This document shows positions 1 to 5,177 of a DNA stretch of 6,424 nt, in pieces. The position numbers were made by a program, and so were the translations under genes. How positions within the stretch are numbered: position 1 is the stretch's first letter; each line of letters opens with the position of its first letter. Below the pieces are notes generated by a model, which ran no database searches, was not told the origin of the DNA, and saw only the letters and a list, made by a program, of their open reading frames with translations. This DNA comes from Pseudofrankia asymbiotica. GTDB taxonomy: Bacteria > Actinomycetota > Actinomycetes > Frankiales > Frankiaceae. The DNA lies in the NCBI RefSeq assembly GCF_001983105.1, contig NZ_MOMC01000042.1, forward strand, positions 37,663-44,086, given 5' to 3'.

Positions 1-102
1 GTCGGCGTGCTCTGCCTGTCACCCCGCGAGGGGCTCGGCGTCCGGGACCAGGCCCTGCGCGACCGCCATCTGACCGCGATCAACCGCTTCCGCGACGTCT
101 AG
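1..102 (+). CDS. ccr: Crotonyl-CoA carboxylase/reductase, C-terminal end (partial)
   Basis: Frame 1 is open from the left edge to a TAG at 100-102 and gives the last 33 residues of a protein. The tail, with VGVLCLSPREGLGVRD followed by HLTAINRFRD, matches what I recall of the conserved C-terminus of actinobacterial crotonyl-CoA carboxylase/reductase (typically VGVLCLAPEEGLGVRD...INRFR). This family belongs to the zinc-less medium-chain dehydrogenase/reductases. It carries out NADPH-dependent reductive carboxylation of crotonyl-CoA to ethylmalonyl-CoA, the key step of the ethylmalonyl-CoA pathway and a source of ethylmalonyl extender units. The catalytic and cofactor-binding parts lie outside the window, so the call rests on this tail alone. 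A strong hairpin lies 39 bases after the stop. No ethylmalonyl-CoA mutase gene follows directly, although ccr is often next to one. Confidence 0.78.
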   Translation, partial: VGVLCLSPREGLGVRDQALRDRHLTAINRFRDV

Positions 103-140
103 GGCGTCCGGGCGCTGGACGCGCCGTCCTGCCCGGGGTT

Positions 141-180
141 CCTGCCGGATCGACGGAGCTTGCGGAGTCGATCCGGCAGG
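141..180 (+). terminator. Strong hairpin downstream of ccr, probable terminator
   Basis: A perfect 14-bp inverted repeat: CCTGCCGGATCGAC at 141-154 pairs with GTCGATCCGGCAGG at 167-180 across a 12-nt loop (155-166). It starts 39 bases after the ccr stop codon. There is no T-run after it, which is usual for terminators in high-GC actinobacteria. The position and perfect pairing support transcription termination or 3'-end protection of the ccr mRNA. Confidence 0.6.
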
Positions 181-451
181 TCCGCGGACGCTGAGCGTCC
201 TCCTGGCCTGGTGTCGGGCACAAGCGTATGGCCGTGGCTGGCGTGGCGCTGGGCCGAGGAGATGGCTGGGTTGGTGCTGCGCTGAAGGCGCCGTCACCGG
301 TGGCACGGATGGATTGAACCGGTGGGCATATAGGTCTGAATAGCTCATAACTGGCATAACGGGTGCGGAGGATCAACTTGTTGGCGAGTTTAGGAAGCGT
401 CCCTCGAGCCGGCGTCATCCGAACACGACGTGTAACAGGCAGGCATGTCGG

Positions 452-479
452 TGGACGCACGGACCGGAGTCGAACCGGC
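452..479 (-). other. tRNA 3'-end-like fragment (T-arm, acceptor strand, CCA)
   Basis: Read on the minus strand, 479-463 forms a five-pair T-stem (one G-U pair) around the loop TTCGACT (474-468), which fits the T-loop consensus TTCRANY. A 7-nt acceptor-like strand CCGTGCG (462-456), a discriminator T and CCA (454-452) follow at exactly the spacing of a real tRNA. The matching 5' acceptor strand (CGCACGG) is not found within the expected 80 bases upstream. The anticodon-arm-like stem beside it (494-478) lacks U33 and a variable loop. This is therefore not an intact tRNA gene. It could be a remnant, for example of an att site for a tRNA-targeting integrative element, or a coincidence. Confidence 0.3.
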
Positions 480-496
480 GGGAGACCTGCCCGCCC

Positions 497-538
497 CGTC
501 ACGACCAGCACCGAAACGCGTCATGACCGGCACCGAAA
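497..538. repeat. Imperfect direct repeat, 20 bp at 22-bp spacing
   Basis: CGTCACGACCAGCACCGAAA (497-516) recurs as CGTCATGACCGGCACCGAAA (519-538), matching at 18 of 20 positions. A partial third echo, GCGACCGAAA, occurs at 564-573. The 22-bp period is close to two helical turns, so a protein could bind both copies on one face of the DNA. The repeat lies 150-190 bases upstream of the FilP-like start. A regulatory role is inference only. Confidence 0.45.
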
Positions 539-639
539 GTAGACGGCGGAAGATGCCGCCGGAGCGACCGAAAGGGCGCTTCCGGCGGGTCCCGGCGAAG
601 GGGTAGGGGCCATGCACGCGGTGGAACCGGGGGCGGTAG

Positions 640-667
640 GGTGGCGGCTGTGACTAGCCACGCCACC
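640..667. promoter_or_regulatory. Inverted repeat just upstream of the FilP-like gene
   Basis: GGTGGCG (640-646) pairs with CGCCACC (661-667) across 14 bases, ending 20 bases before the start codon at 688. An overlapping register, GTGGC with GCCAC, also pairs. It could be an operator or a 5'-UTR hairpin. No transcription start is known, so the role is open. Confidence 0.25.
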
Positions 668-687
668 GTCTGGAATGCAGGTCTCGT

Positions 688-1377
688 ATGACCGAGCACT
701 CCGATCTCATCCCGATGGCCGGCGAGGGCGAGGGCTCCCCCGGCTTCGACCTGGTTCGCCGCGGCTACGACCCGCACCAGGTCAACTCCCACGTCGCCTG
801 GTTGATGGAACAGCTTCGGGAGGCAGAGGCCCACCGGGCCGCCGCCGAGGCGGCCGCGTCCGAGGCCGCCGCCGAAGCCGCGCGCATCCGTGACGACCTG
901 GCCTCGGGCCGGCCCGCCTGGGACGACTTCGGCGGCCGTATCACCCAGATCCTCATGCTCGCCGAGGAAGAGGCCGCCACCGTGCGGTCCGAGCGGACGA
1001 GGGACGCCGAGGCTCAGCTCGATGAGGCCCGGCGGATCGTCTCCGACGCCGAGCACACCCGGGACCGCACCCTGCGCGAGGCCGATGAGCAGGCCGCCGG
1101 GATTGTGTCGACCGCGCGCGGCGAGGCGGAGCACATCATCGAGACGTCGCGCAGCAAGGCGCACAAGCTCGAGGGTGAGTCGCAGCAGCGGCTGACCGAG
1201 CTGGAGCGTCAGCGCGACCAGGTCACCTCGCAGCTCGGCGCGCTGCGCGACCAGGTCACCTCGCAGCTGTCCGCGCTGCGCAACCAGCTGGCCGCCGCCA
1301 CCGCCGCGATCGAGCTGCCCGGCGTGGACGAGGCCAAGGCCGTCGGCTCGACGTCCAAGGCCGGCTCCCGCATCTGA
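688..1377 (+). CDS. FilP/DivIVA-like coiled-coil cytoskeletal protein
   Basis: 229 residues. Residues 19-43 carry the DivIVA N-terminal signature (GFDLVRRGYDPHQVNSHVAWL), the part that in this family targets membranes or cell poles. Residues 45-72 are an Ala/Glu-rich helix. Residues 81-96 (FGGRITQILMLAEEEA) match the second conserved block of Streptomyces FilP and related 'cellulose-binding' proteins. Residues 97-212 are continuous coiled coil without Pro, ending in a segment like the FilP C-terminus. FilP forms filaments that support polar growth and hyphal rigidity together with Scy and DivIVA. This protein is shorter than FilP as I recall it (about 310 aa), so function by homology is likely but not certain. 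An ATG with GCAGG at 677-681, six bases upstream, supports the start. The coding strand contains a 33-bp tandem duplication (1212-1277). It converges with the zinc-ribbon gene at 1585. Confidence 0.8.
   Translation: MTEHSDLIPMAGEGEGSPGFDLVRRGYDPHQVNSHVAWLMEQLREAEAHRAAAEAAASEAAAEAARIRDDLASGRPAWDDFGGRITQILMLAEEEAATVRSERTRDAEAQLDEARRIVSDAEHTRDRTLREADEQAAGIVSTARGEAEHIIETSRSKAHKLEGESQQRLTELERQRDQVTSQLGALRDQVTSQLSALRNQLAAATAAIELPGVDEAKAVGSTSKAGSRI
1212..1277 (+). repeat. 33-bp tandem duplication encoding an 11-residue repeat
   Basis: Units 1212-1244 and 1245-1277 match at 30 of 33 positions, and the first 24 bases are identical. They encode RDQVTSQLGAL and RDQVTSQLSAL (residues about 176-197). A degenerate third copy (RNQLAA) follows from 1278. 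An 11-residue period is a hendecad, compatible with a continuous coiled coil. The near-identity at DNA level indicates recent slippage rather than ancient repeat structure. Confidence 0.8.
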
Positions 1378-1406
1378 CCGTCGGGACCTGACTGACCGTC
1401 GGGACC
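1375..1406 (+). repeat. Short tandem repeat beginning at the FilP-like stop codon
   Basis: TGACCGTCGGGACC occurs at 1375-1388 and again at 1393-1406, separated by TGAC. The first copy includes the TGA stop codon of the upstream gene. Related GCACGCCGGACC/GCACGCCGGGACC units follow at about 1409-1434. It looks like replication slippage and no function is evident. Confidence 0.6.
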
Positions 1407-1436
1407 CAGCACGCCGGACCACGCACGCCGGGACCA

Positions 1437-1470
1437 GGCCTTCGGGCCCACCCGGCGCGCCGGGTCGGGC
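1437..1470. terminator. Tandem hairpins between convergent genes, likely bidirectional terminator
   Basis: Two structures lie back to back. The first is GGCC-TTCG-GGCC (1437-1448), a short stem with a stable TTCG tetraloop. The second is a perfect 16-nt palindrome, ACCCGGCGCGCCGGGT (1450-1465), whose stem extends with GCCC (1446-1449) pairing to GGGC (1467-1470) past one bulged C. They sit between the stop of the plus-strand FilP-like gene (1377) and the stop of the minus-strand gene (1585), where a bidirectional terminator is expected. There is no T-tract. Confidence 0.5.
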
Positions 1471-1584
1471 GGGCCATCCGCGGCAGGGGTACTGACCGAC
1501 CCGCGTGGCACCGATCGGCGTGGCACCGGCCGGCTCGGCGCCGCTACCGGACGGCGCGGCCCGGGGGCCGTGGACAGGTCTCGG

Positions 1585-1908
1585 TCAGTACGGCTCTCGG
1601 TAGGGCCTGGCACCAGCGCGGCGCCGGTTCCAGCATGGCGTGTGCCAGTGACGACGGTGCTCCATCCGCCCGCTCGGCCAGGCCACCACGTGCGGGACGC
1701 CCGGTGCGATCTCATGGTCGCAGCCCGGGCACCGGTATGCCTTCGTGCTGGCCGCCCCGGTCACCGGGCGGGCCGCCCAGTCCTCGCCGTCCACCACCAC
1801 GGCGTCGACCAGCCAGGCCGGCCGCCGCTCGTCGTCGCCGTCCGCGCCGCCGCCCATCCGCCCGGAACGCCGGGCACGGCGCTCGGGCCGCGCGCGTCGC
1901 GGGCTCAC
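1585..1908 (-). CDS. Small zinc-ribbon-like protein (often annotated 'ATP/GTP-binding protein')
   Basis: 107 residues from the GTG at 1908; a second GTG at 1914 would add two residues. I prefer 1908 because it gives an MSPRR start like the actinobacterial homologues I recall. The first 30 residues are basic and low in complexity. The conserved core is CPGCDHEIAPGVPHVVAWP (Cys60, Cys63) followed by RRHWHTPCW (His87, His89, Cys92). The spacing of Cys and His resembles a small zinc-binding fold, but that is inference. Homologues in Streptomyces are often labelled 'ATP/GTP-binding protein', yet no Walker A motif is present here, so I do not support that name. The gene lies 45 bases downstream of the DUF1232 gene on the same strand and is probably co-transcribed with it. 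Its function is unknown. Confidence 0.75.
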   Translation of the reverse strand: MSPRRARPERRARRSGRMGGGADGDDERRPAWLVDAVVVDGEDWAARPVTGAASTKAYRCPGCDHEIAPGVPHVVAWPSGRMEHRRHWHTPCWNRRRAGARPYREPY

Positions 1909-1953
1909 CGCCACCGCCTGCTCATCGGGCGCCTGGCCGACCTGCGCCCGCGC

Positions 1954-2499
1954 CTACTTGCGGAGACGATCGCCGGCGGCGCCCCTGCCCTGCGACGGGC
2001 CCCGCGGGGCGGCCTCGTCCACGCGGCCGATCACCTCACCGTCGACGACGCGGCCGGAACCGGCGCCGGACTTTCCCCAGCCGCCGACCCCGCCCACGCG
2101 CCCGAACGCGGCGGTGGCGATCGTGGTCGCGACCTTCGCCCTGCGCAGCACTCCGGCGGGGCTGGCGAGCGCGGACGACGCTCCGATGAGGGCGTGGAAG
2201 GCCCGGTCGCTTCCCCGCCAGTGCTCGCGCAGGATCGACTCGCCCGCCCCGACGACCAGCCGGCGGAACGCGAACGCGACCACCGCGACGTCGTCGAGCT
2301 GCCCGATGAGGGGAACCATGTTGGTGATCTTGTTTTTGGGTGACACGAGGTAGGCGAGCGCGGCCCCCGCCTCGAGCTTCGCCTGCTGCGGCACGCGCGG
2401 ATCGGCCACCACTCCGCGAAGCATGAACACCAGGTCCGGCAGGAACGTCGCGACCTCTCGGCCGAAGGTGCGCAACCCGTCCTTGTCCATCGAGACCAT
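1954..2499 (-). CDS. DUF1232 (YkvA-like) protein
   Basis: 181 residues from the ATG at 2499. A GGGGAGGAAGG purine run lies about 7-11 bases upstream. A second ATG at 2490 is also possible. The frame stays open upstream to 2910, but that extension is Arg-rich and unlike any domain I know. Residues about 42-80 match the DUF1232 core: AYLVSPKNKITNMVPLIGQLDDVAVV, with the family's Y-x-x-SP start and the G-x-x-DD signature at Asp69-Asp70. The usual Asp after SP (SP-x-D) is replaced here by Lys/Asn. The region around residues 60-80 is hydrophobic and may associate with membrane. The C-terminal 80 residues are Gly/Ala/Arg-rich and probably disordered. The biochemical role of DUF1232 proteins is unknown. 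It is the first gene of a two-gene minus-strand unit with the zinc-ribbon gene. Confidence 0.78.
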   Translation of the reverse strand: MVSMDKDGLRTFGREVATFLPDLVFMLRGVVADPRVPQQAKLEAGAALAYLVSPKNKITNMVPLIGQLDDVAVVAFAFRRLVVGAGESILREHWRGSDRAFHALIGASSALASPAGVLRRAKVATTIATAAFGRVGGVGGWGKSGAGSGRVVDGEVIGRVDEAAPRGPSQGRGAAGDRLRK

Positions 2500-2589
2500 C
2501 GGCCGACCTTCCTCCCCGTCCGGCTCGCCATGCCGTCGCACGCGAGCCCGGCCACCGTGACGCCGCGGCGAGAGCGAGCCACCGCACAC

Positions 2590-2611
2590 GGCCGGGCCGG
2601 TACCGGCCCGG
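2590..2611. promoter_or_regulatory. 22-nt perfect palindrome upstream of the DUF1232 gene
   Basis: GCCGGGCCGGT (2590-2600) is followed directly by its exact reverse complement ACCGGCCCGGC (2601-2611). It lies 91 bases upstream of the DUF1232 start and just downstream of a TAGGAT -10-like hexamer (2632-2627, minus strand). A site with dyad symmetry at this place could be an operator or a 5'-leader hairpin. The role is inferred from position and symmetry only. Confidence 0.4.
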
Positions 2612-2944
2612 CGGCCACTGCCAACCCATCCTAGAACGGGCGTACGACGACACAGCGCTCCGACGAGCACCCGCTCCCGGCGGTGCGCCCGGCCGAGGGG
2701 CGCGCGGCGGCGGCGGCGCCCCGCTCGTCCAGGGCGCCTCCCCACCGATGGCCGGTTGGCGCGGGAGCCGGGCGCTCGGTTGGCGCGCGACCGGACTCCG
2801 TGGGGACACTCCGTCGACGGCGCGACCCCGACGACGAACGAGCCCGCGCGCAGAGGCACGGTCAGCGGCAGAAGGCCGTTCACGGAAGGCACTCTGCTTC
2901 GCGATCGCAAGCTTGTCCGTCATCAATCTGGGAGGATCCGGTCA

Positions 2945-3013
2945 GTGGCTTCCGGAACGACTGCCGCCGGGCGCGTGAAGAAGATCATTTTTACGCACCC
3001 TTTGGCGCTCTGA
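2945..3013 (+). CDS. Possible small ORF (22 aa) ahead of the dehydrogenase gene
   Basis: A GTG at 2945 is preceded by a very good ribosome binding site, GGGAGGA (2930-2936), with nine bases between GGAGG and the start. The 22-residue product contains a GRVKKIIFTHPLAL tail and ends at TGA 3011-3013, 61 bases before the dehydrogenase ATG. It has no signal peptide and no family I recognise. Codons such as ATT, TTT and TTG are unusual for this genome. It could be a leader peptide, a small independent gene, or a chance combination of a purine run and a short frame. Confidence 0.25.
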   Translation: MASGTTAAGRVKKIIFTHPLAL

Positions 3014-3074
3014 CGGCGGACTCTTCTGGCGCGCGGGCCGGGGACGCGGGCACAACTCGACACAGGGGGCTGGC

Positions 3075-4847
3075 ATGGGTCTCGATCTGACGACGGTGGC
3101 GGTCGTCGGCCTCGGCACGATGGGCGCCGGCATCGCCGAGGTGCTCGCCAGGGCCGGCATCGAGGTGATCGGCGTCGAGAAGGACGATGCCGGGCTCCAG
3201 CGCGGGCTCGGCCACCTGGCGCACTCGACCGACCGGGCGGTGCGCGACGGCAAGCTGACCGGGCAGGAGCGCGACGCGCTGCTCGGCCGGATCCGGACGG
3301 GTACCGACCTGAGCGCCGTCGCCCCGGCACGGCTGGTCATCGAGGCGATCGACGAGGACCTCGACGAGAAGAAGGCCCTGTTCGTGCGGCTGGACGAGCT
3401 CTGCTCCGCCGAGACCATCTTCGCCACCAACACCAGCTCGCTGTCAGTCACCGAACTCGCGGCCGCGACCGGCCGGCCGGGCCGGGTGGTGGGCACGCAC
3501 TGGTTCAACCCCGCCCCGGTGATGGGCCTCGTCGAGATCATCAGCACGGTCGTCACCGACCCGACTGTGCTGACCGACGTCACCGGCCTCGTCGAGCGGG
3601 TCGGCAAGAGCGCGGTGACCGCCGGCGACCGGGCCGGGTTCATCGTCGACGCGCTGCTGTTCGGCTATCTCAACAACGCGGTGCGGATGCTGGAGGCCCG
3701 CTACGCCAGCCGCGAGGACGTCGACGCGGCGATGCGCTTCGGCTGCGGCCACCCGATGGGCCCGCTGGCCCTGCTCGACCTGATCGGCCTGGACACCGCC
3801 TACGCGATCCTCGACTCGATCTACCACACGTCACGCGACCACCTGCACGCGCCGGCGCCGCTGCTCAAGCAGCTGATCACGGCGGGGATGCTGGGCCGCA
3901 AGACCGGCCGCGGCTTCTACACCTACGCCGCGCCCGACTCGCCCGAGGTCGTCGACCCGGCGCCGCCCACCACCATCGCCGGCGCGGACGCCCGCGCGGT
4001 GCGCGCCGTCGGCGTCGTCGGCACCGGCACGATGGCGGCCGGGATCGTCGAGGTGCTCGCCAGGTCCGGCTACGACGTCATCGTCCGGGCCCGCGCCGAG
4101 GAGAAGGTGGCGGCCGTGCGCAAGCGGGTCGAGTCGTCGCTCGAGAAATCCGTCGCCAAGGGCCGGATGTCCTCGGACGACCGGGATGCCACGCTCTCCC
4201 GACTGCGGGGCACCACCGACCTCGCCGACCTCGCCGAGGCCGATCTGATCATCGAGGCGGTCGTCGAGGACCTCGACGTCAAACGGGAGCTGTTCACGCA
4301 GCTGGACAAGGTCGCGAAGCCGGGGGCGGTGCTCGCCACCACCACCTCGTCGCTGCCCGTCGTCGAGTGCGCGGCGGTGACCTCCCGGCCGGCCGACGTC
4401 ATCGGCATGCACTGGTTCAACCCGGCGCCGGCGATGAAGCTGATCGAGGTGGTACCGACGGTGCTCACCGCGCCCGACGTCGTCGCGACCGTGCTCGCCG
4501 TCGCCAGGGCCGCGCGCAAGCACCCGGTGACCTGCGCCGACCGCGCCGGGTTCATCGTCAACGCGCTGCTGTTCCCCTACCTCAACGACGCGGTGCGGAT
4601 GCTGGAGGCGCACTACGCGACGGTCGAGGACATCGACACGGCGATGAAGGTCGGCTGCGGGCATCCGATGGGCCCGTTCGAGCTGGCCGACGTCGTCGGG
4701 CTGGACGTGACGCTGGCGATCCAGCGCACCCTCTACCTGGAGTTCCGCGAGCCGGGCTACGCGCCGGCGCCACTGATCGAGCACCTCGTGCGGGCCGGCT
4801 ACCTGGGCCGCAAGACCGCCCGAGGCTTCCACAACCACAGTGTTTAA
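3075..4847 (+). CDS. Tandem-duplicated 3-hydroxybutyryl-CoA dehydrogenase (two-module protein)
   Basis: 590 residues, twice the usual length of about 285, formed by two complete 3-hydroxyacyl-CoA dehydrogenase modules at an offset of 304 residues. Each has a Rossmann domain and a C-terminal HCDH domain. Module 1 has GLGTMGAG at 12-19, acidic Glu35 at the end of strand 2, and Ser121, His142 (HWFNPAP) and Glu154; the expected catalytic Asn is Asp192. Module 2 has GTGTMAAG at 316-323, Arg338-Ala339-Arg340 at the acid position, and Ser425, His446, Glu458 and Asn496. The family interconverts acetoacetyl-CoA and 3-hydroxybutyryl-CoA with NAD(P)H in the cytosol, feeding crotonyl-CoA towards Ccr. The ATG at 3075 has AGGGGG at 3064-3069. 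The double-module form occurs, to my knowledge, in other actinobacteria such as Streptomyces. The TAA stop (4845-4847) directly abuts the inverted-repeat element. Confidence 0.92.
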   Translation: MGLDLTTVAVVGLGTMGAGIAEVLARAGIEVIGVEKDDAGLQRGLGHLAHSTDRAVRDGKLTGQERDALLGRIRTGTDLSAVAPARLVIEAIDEDLDEKKALFVRLDELCSAETIFATNTSSLSVTELAAATGRPGRVVGTHWFNPAPVMGLVEIISTVVTDPTVLTDVTGLVERVGKSAVTAGDRAGFIVDALLFGYLNNAVRMLEARYASREDVDAAMRFGCGHPMGPLALLDLIGLDTAYAILDSIYHTSRDHLHAPAPLLKQLITAGMLGRKTGRGFYTYAAPDSPEVVDPAPPTTIAGADARAVRAVGVVGTGTMAAGIVEVLARSGYDVIVRARAEEKVAAVRKRVESSLEKSVAKGRMSSDDRDATLSRLRGTTDLADLAEADLIIEAVVEDLDVKRELFTQLDKVAKPGAVLATTTSSLPVVECAAVTSRPADVIGMHWFNPAPAMKLIEVVPTVLTAPDVVATVLAVARAARKHPVTCADRAGFIVNALLFPYLNDAVRMLEAHYATVEDIDTAMKVGCGHPMGPFELADVVGLDVTLAIQRTLYLEFREPGYAPAPLIEHLVRAGYLGRKTARGFHNHSV

Positions 4848-4950
4848 TGGTTCGCTCCGTGCGGGCACGGCGCTCCGGCAGCCCGCTCGCCTGGCGGCTC
4901 GCGGGCTACCTCCGCGCCGCGTCCTCCTCCGCTCACGGGCGCTGCGGCGA

Positions 4951-5004
4951 CCTCGCTGCGGCCCGGCCACGTTCGCTTCGCTCCATGGCCGGGCCTCCGC
5001 GAGG
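4951..5004. terminator. Left-arm hairpin of the inverted-repeat element
   Basis: Bases 4951-4969 (CCTCGCTGCGGCCCGGCCA) pair with 4986-5004 at 17 of 19 positions across a 16-nt loop that contains TCGCTTCGCTC (4973-4983). The two mismatches sit at positions 7 and 9 of the stem. It begins about 104 bases after the dehydrogenase stop codon. The stability is high enough for a terminator, but there is no T-tract. Confidence 0.5.
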
Positions 5005-5177
5005 CGCGCCTCCGCGCCCAGCACGGTCACCTTGCGCTGGAGCGTTCCGGAACCCGGCATGAGGCTGGTCCCGTAGGGCACTTCGCTGCGCTCGTGCAGA
5101 AGATCACGGCCGGCCGGCGGCCGGACCCGGACTGGTGACGTTGCAGCGGCACGCGACCGGGCTGGCCCGGAGGTGCA

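Larger units (their letters stand above)
181..687. other. Gene-poor intergenic region upstream of the FilP-like gene
   Basis: I see no convincing gene here; the open frames on both strands lack GC3 bias and recognisable domains. The stretch from about 320 to 400 is visibly richer in A/T than the rest of the window, which may indicate a promoter region or foreign DNA. The region holds a tRNA-3'-end-like fragment (452-479, minus strand), an imperfect 20-bp direct repeat (497-516 and 519-538), a 6-bp-stem hairpin (544-549 with 556-561) and a 7-bp inverted repeat (640-646 with 661-667) just upstream of the next gene. The promoter of the 688 gene should lie here, but I cannot pick out a reliable -35/-10 pair. 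Confidence 0.5.
2500..3074. other. Divergent intergenic region (DUF1232 gene and dehydrogenase)
   Basis: 575 bases between the starts of two divergent genes. It holds a 22-nt palindrome (2590-2611), a TAGGAT -10-like hexamer on the minus strand (2632-2627) with no clear -35, two copies of CGGTTGGCGCG (2753-2763 and 2777-2787, 24-bp period), and a near-palindrome centred on GCGATCGC with GCTT/AAGC flanks (2896-2912). A possible 22-codon ORF lies at 2945-3013. AT-rich sequence around 2979-2995 (ATCATTTTTACG) stands out in this GC-rich window and may mark the promoter area of the dehydrogenase, but I cannot assign -35/-10 boxes with confidence. Longer open frames here look like composition artefacts. 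Confidence 0.5.

Noticed and set aside
80..511. Minus-strand 143-codon ORF between ccr and the FilP-like gene
   Set aside because: It runs through the ccr terminator hairpin, has no recognisable domain or start signal, and its Pro/Arg-rich part reflects composition.
452..520. Complete tRNA gene on the minus strand (possible GGT anticodon)
   Set aside because: There is no 5' acceptor strand, no U33, no variable loop and no D-arm; only the 3' end resembles a tRNA.
497..573. CRISPR array
   Set aside because: There are only two full repeat units, 22 bp apart with almost no spacer, so it is a simple direct repeat.
499..1422. 307-codon minus-strand ORF opposite the FilP-like gene
   Set aside because: It is a Gly/Leu/Arg-rich antisense shadow; the plus strand has the DivIVA signature, a ribosome binding site and coiled-coil periodicity.
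1570..2353. Long plus-strand ORFs opposite the zinc-ribbon and DUF1232 genes
   Set aside because: They have low-complexity Arg/Pro/Ala composition; the minus strand has recognisable CPGC...HWHxxCW and DUF1232 motifs.
2500..2910. N-terminal extension of the DUF1232 protein to an upstream start
   Set aside because: The extension is Arg-rich without any domain, while a strong ribosome binding site precedes the ATG at 2499, which starts just before the conserved part.
4847..5062. ORF starting at an ATG that overlaps the dehydrogenase stop (TAATG), as if translationally coupled
   Set aside because: It lies almost wholly in the left arm of the inverted repeat, its Arg/Ala/Pro-rich peptide reappears from the other arm in the opposite orientation, and the compensatory hairpin changes favour structure over protein.
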